Shown here: positions 1 through 12,000 of the stretch, in pieces
Layout: every line of letters begins with the position of its first letter
Numbering within the stretch: position 1 is the stretch's first letter
Assembly (NCBI GenBank): GCA_018806985.1
Contig: JADANN010000463.1
Span: 62,001-126,000, forward strand
Reading direction: 5' to 3'
Length of the DNA stretch: 64,000 bases
Source of the DNA: Angiostrongylus vasorum
Taxonomy: Eukaryota; Nematoda; Chromadorea; Rhabditida; Metastrongylidae
The notes under the pieces: generated by a model
What the model saw: the letters and a program-made list of their open reading frames with translations, nothing else
Databases searched by the model: none
What the model was told of the DNA's origin: nothing
Program-made: the position numbers and the translations under genes

Positions 1-39
1 TTTTAAATATGTGCTTACGTAGTTTCATTTCTTTGTCAG

Positions 40-3000
40 GAACCCGTATTTGACGAGGAACCACAAGAAGATGATGATAATACAGTATCTCGTCTCTTTC
101 CTCGTGATTTGATTGGTGGTCTTCAACTGCTCACAAATGAACCGTCTTTCTACACCGTTTGCGCCGTCAGCAAGTCTACGGTCGCGATTCTGGGGAAAGC
201 AGAGTTTAACCGGTATGTGACCGCACACAGATGTGTTTCCTCTCTTTTTTTGCTTTGCAAACGGCCTAAGTAAGGACGGTTTTCCTTAGAAATCATGTTC
301 CATGTTCATACAAGTCTGAATTTAAAATACCTGTCTGCTTGTTTAACACATTGGTGATGACATGAATCATACGTAGCTCATGAATTTCGGAATTTCCGGA
401 CGAACTTGCCAGCCCGAGTCATCCATTACACGTTTTCTGTCTCGACCCTTTATTTCGCCGCGCAGAGCTTTTCGTTTCTGTTTTTGTGATCGTTCGATGA
501 GTTATCCAACGCAGATACCGGAGAGAGATGTCAGCATAGAAGAGCTCTGTTCTGTACTGTTAATTGACGAAAGTCCTTTTTTCCTTTGAACAAATGTGTC
601 GGCTGTTATAATACAGTGAAATTCGAAACGTGGAGCACTCGCCACTGCAGGATGGGAAGAAATTACAGAGGAAACTTGTTTAGACGTGTTTGTAGTGTAT
701 GGATAGACTTGGCATGGATACACTGCGCAATCATGTGTGTAGAGGGCATCTTTGAAAAGCTGCCATATTCTCAACTGTTGTGCTGTTAACTTTTTTCCCA
801 CACTGTTTACATTTACGGTTTCCGTACAACAAAAACCATTGCAAATTTATAACCTTTGCAATTTACAATCATCCCCCAACAGTTTTACAACCTGTAACTT
901 TTTTCAGTTATCCCTTAATGTGATACTTATTGAATCAATCTAAAAGAAACTATTGGTCGCATTGGCCACATCTAGTTACCACCTACTTGATTGGTATCCA
1001 AGAAGATTTCATGTTATAACCTCAATGTAATTTTTAATAACAGGCAACACAACTTCTCCTTGTCTCTTACTGTAGATCAAAATTTGAACTTGAATTCAAC
1101 CACTTTCACATTCTGTAGGATGTCACAGTAGATTCTCAGTGTCATACTTGTCCATTTTATGGGGTGTTTGTTTTATTTATTTTGTATTTATTTTCTGGCT
1201 TATGGGATGTATTAGCGGAATGGCGCTTCCTTTCTAAAAGGCATGCGGGACTCGTCGATGCAGATGTTTTTCCTAGGCCTCGTATGCAATCTGATAAATT
1301 CGACTAACGGACTGATTTCATATAGCATTTCTATCATAAGGCAGAGATCCTTGCATACTTTGATCTCTTCAGCGGTTGTGGATTCTTCCTCCTTTAGAGA
1401 TCACCACAGTGACCATAGTTATAATATGGAGTGGACAGATATAGGTTTGGTGAGCCACTGGCGCGTTGATCGATCTCATGTGTGTGTCGCAGGGCGCCCT
1501 CCGACCACTGCGCCACACGCGCCACTTACATATAAATAATATATCTACCTGTATACATACTTATTGCTTAACTAAGTACCACGAAGAGATAGACAGTGTG
1601 ATTGGATGATGGACGAATTTTTTCCATCATATCGATGAGTAGAAAATCTCTTCAAAGCACTGGTTGATCTTAGCTGATCGTAAGGAACGCGAGAATCACA
1701 TATCTGGGGATCTTTCAGTCTGTTCAACAGTTTTTTTTCGGTCCTTATTGTTTATTCTCCTTTTAACCATATGTGCTGATTCTTCCCGTAACATATTTCA
1801 CATTTCTCGCCTAACGCAAGGGATTTCATCGGCTCATTCTCATTGAACGGTCGAGAATGAAGCTTAATTCTTCTGCCACTAGCGTTATTCAAGCATATCA
1901 ATTTTCGTGTAATAATCGACTTCATTCTCAATGTCTACGGTGGTTGAAAATCATCATATGGGATCACTGGGTATGAGGAACGTAGAAAAAAGCGGCGAGG
2001 TATATTTTTTATGTCGTACAAAACCAAAATGCGTACAGCAGTGTGGTTGGATAATGGACTTTTTTTCATCACACACAAGACTTTGATATATTGAAAGGAA
2101 TTGAAAGATTGTTGCAAGACTCTGGGTAGGTGCATAAAAGAACATAGGGGATATGTGAGATGTGAAAAACATGGAAATTACCAATGAGGAGTACATAAAG
2201 GCCGAAATATAGTGCGAAAAGTGCAACAAAAAAGGGTGAGGTTATTTGTACATCTAGGCCGACATGACGCATATATGATGGTAGAGAATTAGACATCGTT
2301 ATCAAACCGGGATCCCGTCCTTAGTTTTGGAGTTATCCAACTTACTAATGGAGAGGTATCATATGTTTTGTATTCAGTTTGCTAGATGTTCGTCCACACA
2401 TTTATTTACCTGTGGCACATTCGGTGCTTCGTCGACTATCTCCTTTCTTACGTGCAGTTGATTTCGCTCTCGACTGGCTGCTTGTCGACACAGGGATGAC
2501 AGTCTATAGAGAAGGTGATCTGGCGGACTCGATGTTTGTCATGCTGAGTGGTCGTCTCCGTTCTGTAGAGAAAAAGACGTTAATAGAGGAGTTTGGACGA
2601 GGGGATGTGCTTGGCATGGTTCGTGGTTTAATTATCTAGTAGAACTAAGTGTTCGCTCTACCTTTATATACATTCATGTGCAGCATTAGTCGTAGATTCA
2701 AGCTTCAGTTCACAAATGTTTCCAAGATGCATCCAAATGTTAAAACATTTTGAACTCGTTCTTCTTGTGACAACATTATCAGTTTAGATGGAGGTACTGC
2801 AGAAGAAACCACGCGCTACAACTGTTCTAGCAGTGCGGTTTTCACAGCTGGCTCGCATTCCGGAAGGCTTGCTGAATTTCATAAAACTTCAGTTTCCGCA
2901 GGTTTGTCTATTAAGGAATACATATTCCTACACGTAGAGTTTACTTATATAAGATATATTTTTATTTCGTATCGAATGTATTCAATCAGACGCATATTAT

Positions 3001-6000
3001 GCTTGTCACTATTTGTCAAAACATCATGAACTATATTTTTAGAAGTGCTAATTGTTTCGCAGGTTGGCTTTCGTTTGGTACAACTACTTGGCCAGTACTA
3101 TAGCAGTTTGCATCGACGTATGCCATATCCACCGGCTACATCACTGGAAGGGCCCGGTGATCCAATGAACCACATAAAGAATTTGCACACCATAGCAGTT
3201 GTTCCTGCATCTGCAGCGGTTCCACTGGTTCCATTTACCTGCGAGTTGTACCATGCATTGTCAGCAAATTTAAATGTCCTCAGGCTGAGCAGCCAGAAGG
3301 TCGCTGCACATTTGGATAGTAGCGTATTGGAAAAAGTATGTTTTCTTTTAGTTTCATTGCACCGTTCCATACGCGCAATATTCACTTTCACTTTTCAAGT
3401 GCCGTTTTTGTGACTTAAATGTTTGTTTTTTCTTTTGCTTGTGCTAGTATGGTTCTAAATGCGTCGTTTTCTTTCTCAGTAATCGCGAGGTTGTTATACA
3501 GCATACGTTTACTTCCATACAATAACACACATACAACACAGTCGTAGCTGACGTTTCGGTAGAATAGCCTTCTTCATAGTGATATGCAATTTACTACGTC
3601 AAACGCTTCAGTAACACACACAGAAAGATGAGAATCTAAATGGTAGTCAAATGGCCAACAACTTCTCGAAAAACTAGTATAGTTCTGTTTTTTACTTTGT
3701 TTAGCATCTAGAACCTAACGCGGGTGGCACATTGGTTGAAGATGCCCTTTAATAGACAAAGGCACGTTAGCGTGACTTTTCACCCGGGTGAAGCATGGCT
3801 TTCATCTTGTAGGGGTTGGTAATTTGATACAAGTCTTGCCTAAGAGGATAGAAACACAGTTAATATATCGGTTGGCCGCTGTACAGAGGTCAAATGTCTA
3901 TTCAATCGCCTGTGCGAAGCTTAATGAAATCGAATGCAAGGCTCCTTCCTAGGGATTGGTCCACGTCGAATAGTTTATCTTTAACCCTTTTTACTTCAGG
4001 ATTTACAAATCCACTTATCAATGTGGTTATTTTCAATTGTTTGAGTTGATGGAAAAATCGTTCCAGCGTATGTTCCTAACATTTCTGTTAGATTCCCGAC
4101 AGTTTGTTATGGTTCACCTTCAATCTTCAATCATTGTCTTTATTCCACAATGATGTTGAGGAGAGTTTGAGAGTTTTCAGTTCCTTGAGGCTGGAAATAT
4201 TTTTGCGCTGTTTCGAACAGTTACTACAGCATTACATCTGTTTTTCCATCAGAACGAGGAAGGATGCGAATATTACCTCGATACAAGGTGGGAGAAACGA
4301 CTGAAAACCAAAAAAAGGACTCCGGAGAATTATATTTGAATGAAAAGGAATAGATATAGGGTAGGGAAGGATGAAAAAGAGCAAATTCCTGAGTCTGGAG
4401 GTTTCACCTGTATTACCTGTATCATCGCCGTTGATCGTTGAGCGACTTGAGCAGGCGCCGGTAAATCTTGCATTTTTTCCCTGTTGCGTGCAAGAATAGC
4501 CCAGTGGATCCTGCTCGCTCTAGCGACTAGTTAAGCATAATAAATTTTCTCTAAAGTTTTCGTCACTAACGGCTGTTCTGTATCGGTTATCGTTCATGCG
4601 CATTTCGTTGCCGTCCCACCTTATCTTCGAGAGGTGTTGTATACAACGGCATCTTTGATTCCCGATCTTTGACGTATATTGGAAGTTTGGAGCCCGACAC
4701 TCAACTGTGTGCCACGGTATACTCCTGGGTATCGTCGTTTCGATGCGCGTTCAATAACGCTGAGTGATCTTTCATTCTGCCTACGCAGTGACCAGATTTC
4801 TGACGCATACTTTAAGACAAAGAATCGTAGAGTTGGGCACGAAGTTAGGCGTTCTTTGTTCTCTTCAATAAATCTTCGATGCTCTTGAAAGCTCCCCAAG
4901 CCGCTCGTTTCCTCCTGCTCAGTTCTGAAACTAAGTGATTCATCATGTTGATTTCCCTAGCTAGATAGTCGTAAATGCAGCATTCGGAGATATTCATTCC
5001 GCTGAGCGTGATGGGGCATGGCTAACCAATCCCGCATGCTTCGTTTATATAATGAATTACTGGGAGCTAACGATGGATCAGCTCAACAGTCCTTATACTC
5101 CCTATGTATACTATGAAAAATCTGGTTCCAAGATGCTAACCTGTAGGAGACGAGAGCTTGGTTGATCTAGGTTGCGAGTTTGAATTAAAGGTTGCTCGTG
5201 TATTGCATAGCATCCCTGACCACTACCACGACACGATCCCTTTAAGTTTATATTCTCTAAATCTATATAATTAATTTGTATTTCCATAAAGATCACCTGC
5301 TTTCATATTGCAGTTTTGGGCGTTGATTATTATTCCTAGTAAATATCATGGAAGAGTTCCGAAGCTTTGAGAATGGTTTCTTCTCAGGCAAGCTGACTTT
5401 CGCTTAATGCATTGGTTGAATGTGCAAGAAGATACTTGTCCACTTGTTATCTACGAATGTGACTATACAGCGACCAACTGGACGCGAAGGTATGGCAAAA
5501 TTTTTTCATAAATTAAAGTGCTGTGTCGACCTGTAGTAGTTATACTCCGTTTTATGGTCAGTACCTATAATAATAAGTAGCAAAAGAAGGTTGAAAAATG
5601 GAAGCTGCTTTTATTGTATCTTCTAAAGTATTATTCTAAGATGTGGTGTCTGTTTACGTTTCCTTGGTAATCCAATACGCCAACGAAACATTCCACCACT
5701 ACACCATGCGTTTCCCCCAGATCAATCCTGTTGACAGGTGTTCGCTGATTGCGCTGGTAGATAGAACTAGCTGAGAGACAGGCGAAACGAAGGACCCGCT
5801 TGGTGTGGTGGTGAACGCGTTATTCCCCCGGAAGAGACAATAGCGCGTTCGTTTCGCACCGCAGACACCTGCGGTCCGGAGTTTTGCGAATATCTCAGCA
5901 TCGTTGAAGTTATACTTCGCAATGTACCGTGCCATTAAAAAGAGTAGGCAGTAAATAAAACGGTTAAGGTTGAGATAGCCTTTCTACCACACATATGTCG

Positions 6001-9000
6001 TGCGTTGTGACTTTCTATAAAGTTTATTTCTTTGCACTTGTGTGAAATTCCGTGGCGATTCGTTGCCGGTTATGCTGGAAAGAACACCTCAATGCAGAGC
6101 TTTCGACAGCGTCGTTTAAACTACTCGAAACTGTTGCAAAACTAATCTTCTCACATATTGATTAGTTGAGTTGTTCTTCTTTGTTTAATTGTTTAACTGT
6201 TATTGATTGCTAGCCGACTCGTACATCAGACATTCTTAGCGAAGCTGTTTTTCAGTATATGCCGGTAATTTTCAGTAGCTACAGTATTTGAGTACCTGAA
6301 GATTTGGTAAACTTGTAAAAATAGATTACAATTTTTTTTAAATTTGTTGATTTTTTTATTTACTGCCTGCTACAACTTTTCACGGAAGGGTGTTATGTGA
6401 CATACAAGAACAGTGATGCTGAGGTATTAGCAAAACTCCGGGCCGCAGGTGTCTTTGGTGGCCATCGAACATGCTGTTACCTTTCCAGGGGCCAACGCGT
6501 TCACCACAACACCTTGCGGTTACCAAACCTTTTTATGATTCCAGAGAAACGAGGATTTTTAGACTATGACACCCAAGCTGTAAGTCTGGCTAAAAAGGGA
6601 CCACTACCATAAAAATGTCTCTAACGTCATTTGTTGAACAATCTTACTCGGTAATTCCGTTACTCCTGCGAAGCTGAAATGTCCTAATCACTGAGGTAAT
6701 GGACATCGTGACACACTCATTATTTTGGAATGAATACATCAGCATGACGCAGTACACATCCGCGGCGCTCCAGGTGATTTTCTTAACCAAACAATCAAGT
6801 TGATCGACGTTGGCCATCGTTTTGGAATTATTTCTGGAGCTATGCTTTTTTTTCCCTTTCGAGTAGCAAAACAATGTCAATTCATGGTCATAAACATGAT
6901 GGATACGTCATTTCTTCATTCCTTCATGATCCACTAGAGGTGACGTCGATTTGACAAATCCTGGCATTGCCAGAGGTAATCGGCAAACCCTTAATTTCCA
7001 TTCGCGTCTTAAATATGAATAGAATAGTTTTTTATGAAAATCTCGATGGAAGAGCTCGAGAAGTATCTATGTGAGTGTCCACCTCTTAGGTCCTGTATAC
7101 ATCTCCCTTGGAGTTCGCTCCACTGTCTTTTCATCCTTTTATCACTTCGCTATCGACACGTCCATCTGTCAAACTTTTCGCATATTCTGCAATTCTCTAA
7201 TAATCACTAGCGGTCACGATAAAGAAATGATTCCCATGTGATGTTCAGTGGTTTGAGAAATCGTCTTCATGAAGGTCGTAAGTGCGAGGTTAAAGTTCGC
7301 TGTATTTATAAAATTGAATTAAACCAGTAAGTAAATTGGGCTAGATGAGCGACGACACTCTAAATCGGTAGGTGCTCATGTTTTTTGCGAGTTTTGTTTG
7401 TAACTTATACTATAATGAAATGTCCTACTGAATGAAAAGTACTACTATCTCTGAACTTCCATCTCACCATGATCGTGTTCGCATTGTCACAGCATAATGT
7501 TTAGGTGTTTACGACAAGCTGACGCTATTCTTGTAGTTGCAATGGGAAATAAGAAGCCTCATAGTCAAACGTTGGTACGTGTTTCTTTCTTCTCTTCATT
7601 TAGAGAATAAATGATTGTTTATGTGTTACTTTTTCTTTTTTGAATCTTATGTTTAAGCCACAAGTTGCAGTTGATAAAGGGCATTACAGGATTCCTTATT
7701 ACTGAATTTGACTTAATATAGATGCGGGAGTTGTTAAGTACCAACCAAGATGGTGCACGTACAAATAAGGAACTTGTTTTACTTTGGCCGGAGAACACAT
7801 TGTCTCCTTCTGGTACGCATGAATGGCTAAAAGATACGTATTATTCAGGTAAACATTGAAACTCCTATGTTTCTCTTTTAGAAATCAAAAAGTCATTTCC
7901 TGATTGTATTGTTTGAGGAAATGATGATTTTTTTCTACAGTTTAATTCGATACTTTCAATAGGTCATCATCATATTCGTGCCCCCAAACGAATGTTCCAG
8001 TGGTCTTCAAAAAAGATGCGCAAGTCTTCAAGAGAAGTCCATCCAGATAAGGAGCGCGAAATAGTCGACTTCTATGAGAAGAATGTGTTCTGGACTGTGG
8101 ATTTTCGATCAGACTTTGCGAGAATCGCTCGTATCCTCACTGGGAATGCAATCGGTCTTGCTCTTGGTGGTGGAGGTGCAAGGTATTATTTTAACGGTAT
8201 TGATACGTGCGACTGTTACTAGCTTAAAATTTCTTTCCGATGGTATCAGGTTATGACGGTGCATATTTTTGTTTCCTCTTTATATGACTTTGCCTTTAAA
8301 CATAAGAATATTTTTTTTGGTATTTTGGACTAATAAGGTATATTCGTTTGACGACAAAGAAATTCAATCAGTTAAACATTAGCAATTCTAAATCTCATTC
8401 TGAATCTCAATTGTTTGATAAATTCAAAGGAAGGCGTATTGTTTCTCTAACATGTTTGTGAGCATGTGCGTTGATCTCAGTTCGCACTTTTAGGCCCAAC
8501 GGTTGATGCCCATTAGTTTCATGCATTTACTTTAGAGCCATTTCCCTTTTTGGCACATGTCGCTAGCTCCCCATCACAAATATACTAGGTTTTCGCTATG
8601 GAAAGTGGTATCTGTATGCCTAGGTGGGTCGAAGAAAGAACAAGGAAAGATGTGTCAGTGATTTCGTTACTGCTTGAAAAAAGATCCCCGCAATGCTGTT
8701 GGTAACGGAGATCACAACATGTTTTCATGTAAAAGATGCAATAATTCTGCATTTGTCTAAGAAGAAGTTACGATAAGGATAGATTTAGCAAAATAAGGTG
8801 CAAAGTGAACTGATCTCTCTAACAAGAAAAAGCTGTAGTTTCTTAAGACTTTGTCGGATCTTCAGTGGTATGGTACTTGTGCTGAACTGTAATCCTTCGT
8901 ATACAAACGCGTTCCATATGCGTGCAAAATGAAAAAAAAACTGGAATATGAAAGCACAGACAACATTCAACAACACTAGTTGGAAAGTTCTGTGCTATTA

Positions 9001-12000
9001 TTCCAATATTTCTAATAATGCATCACAATGTCCCGATTTCTAAATTCTATTGAATTTTCTAGAAAGTTGTCTTGAACTTATTTAGAAGTGGCCTGTGGAC
9101 TACTCATATAGCCTAATTTTTTGAAGAAATAGTTGTTACATTTATGCTATTCATCTGTCACCTGCGATCCCCTTTTTAATTGTCGAGTAGCTCGAGCAGG
9201 CGCCAATGATTTCCACATTTGTCCTTGTCGCGCACGGTTTCGCACAAAGGAGCATTTTTGGGGCGATGCCTTAGTTTCACGTTCATGGCGAGTAAGATTA
9301 CCACATGAAGCTCTTAGAACTCTGGGATGTCGTCAGCTGTATCACCTGTAGTCCCGTTGATCGTCGAGTGAATCGAGCGGGCGCCAGTAAGTCTTCCACT
9401 TTTTCCTTGTCGCGTGCAAGAGTAGCCCAATGGGTTCTGTTCGCTCTAGGGCACTCGTCGAGCATCATATCTTTCTTCAAGGCTCTTTGTGAAGAACTCT
9501 GTCTATCAGGTCGGTAGTCTTCCTGCAGTGCGTTTGACATCCCGAGGGAATCCAGTCACTAACTCTTGGCTCTTTCCATCGGTTGTCATTCACACGCATT
9601 ACGTGTCCGGCCCACCTTATCTTCGACTGTTTGGCGTACAGAATGGCACCTTTGATTTTTTGATCGTCGACGCAAATCAGAGCTTCGGATCCCTTCCCTT
9701 ACTTGTGTGGAACGGGATACTCGTAGCATCGCTCATTCGACTGCGCATTCAATAACGCTAAGTGACCTTTCATCCTGCTTACACAGCGACCAAGTTTCTG
9801 ACGTATACGTTAGGGCAGGAAGTACTGTCGAGTCGAAAAGGTGGGCACGGAGTCGGGTGTTCTTTGTCGTCTTCACTACATCCTCGATGCTCTTGAAAGC
9901 TCCCCAGACCCCTCGTTTCCTTCTGCTCAGCTCTCGAGCTAAGTCGTTTATTATATTGATTTCCCGACCTAGATAGATATAACCGGAGATTCGGAGATAT
10001 TCGTTCCGTTGAGCATGAATGGGGCATGCGAAATCAATCCGTTCTTTGAGGACCAATCTTTCCACAGGCTTTATCAAAGTCGGTAAGCATACGTTCCGCT
10101 TGGCTAATGTTTGATGTTATAAGGACGATGTCATCAGCAAAGCGAAGATGGTGTAACTACCGACCATCGATTTTCACTCCCATATTATCCTATTCCAATG
10201 TTCGCATGACGTTCTGGAGGGTGGCGGTAAATAATTTTGGCGAGATGGTATCGCTTTGCCTAAATCCTCTTTTGGCGTCAATGATAATATCGTCGTAGAA
10301 TGATGATGCCTTGGTTGTGAAATTTTTTGTACAGCTCACGAAGAATCTTTATGTACTGAGTAGGGACTCTATGACTATCCAGGGCTTCCAAGACTGCTTC
10401 TATCTCGACTGACTCAAAGGCCTTTTGTAAGTCGATGAAGGTGAGACAGAGCGGTCTTTTGTACTCTCGCGATACTTCAATGAGCCTTGTTACCGTGTGG
10501 ATGTGGTCCATCGTACTAAATCCTTTTCGAAACCCTGCTTGCTCACATGGCTGTCCTTCGTCCAGTGTTCTGTCAATCCTGTTTAGGATGACTCGAGTGA
10601 AAAGTTTGTAGACAACAGACAGTAAGCAGATTGGACGATAGTTGCCGACATCCTATAGGTCACCCTTCTTGAACAATAATACGGTCTTGCTGGTCTTCCA
10701 CAGTGGGTAGGGACCTTGCATTCGGACAGGTAACGTATGAAGAGCCGAGCCAGTGTGTTTACGAGGATTGACGGAAGGTTGTTCAGGTGTTCTGGTCTTA
10801 TCCTGTCCGGACCTGGTGTTGTTCGATTTTTCACCGACGAAATGGCATGTCGGATTTCGGAAGGGAGAACCGGTGGTACAACATATCCATCCTCCTGTAT
10901 TTCATATGACGGAAGGTGGACGTGGCTATCGAAGAGAAGTATTCGTGAATAATTTTCTCCATTGCCTTTCTGAACGCTGTAACTGTTCCGTCTGGGCGCC
11001 GTAGTGCAATCATTTTGGTCTTGTAATTGGCGAAGCTTCGATGGGCTTTGCGAATGCTTTTTCCCAGCTTCTGCAGCTTCTGAGCATTACTGCTGCTTTT
11101 CTCTCTTTAAGATCTTCTTTTATCGCCTGTCTGTACTGTTTTGCAAGTTCGGACGTTAGTTCGCGGTTGCCTGCAGCTCGTGCGATTCCACGCTGGTGTG
11201 TCAGCTCGAGAGTTTCTGGTGACAGACGTCTCTTGGTGACTTTCGAACTCTCAGCTTTCATAGCGCCAACGTAAAGATGTTGAATGAGCTGATCGTATTC
11301 TTCGTCGATGTTATCGGCAATGGCATCTTCCCAACAGTCGACTAGTGAACTGAATAAGTTCCAGTTTATGGTGGTTCTGGGAATTCGGTTTTTGGATTTA
11401 GCGGCTTATTCTCCTTTCTGCGAGAAATAGAATCTTGCACGAAGGATATGGTGGTCTGGTCCCTTGTAGAGTTTTTGGGACAACAGCGACATCGGTTAGG
11501 CAAATCCCTGTATTTACTATGATGTGGTCTATTTCGTTATTGTACTCTCCATTGGGAGACTCCCACGTTCAGCGTTGAGGGTGGGGCTTCTGGAATTTAC
11601 CATGGATGATCTTGGTCGCCGTGATAAACCCATATCGCCGTTCACCCTGCTCGTTCTATTCTAATCCGTCGGTCCCAATGTGACGTTCTTTAGACGTTCT
11701 TCTTGGTCCAATCTTGGCGTTGAAATCTCCAATGATGACATTGAAGAATGTGTGGTCTTCTCTGTAGAACTTCTCCAAGTCCGTATAGGGATGCTTCGAC
11801 TTCTTCTTCGTCATAGTTTGATGTCGGCGCGTAAACGACGAAGATTGTCAAAGCCGGAATTGATCCACGTCTTTTTTAATCGTAAACGTCCGATTCGGGT
11901 TGTTAGTTGTTCGAATGAATCGATGTTCATGGACAAACTCGTGTTGACGAGAACGCCGTCGCCGCCAACTCCTCTACTGTTGCATGTTCCGAGGAGCAGT

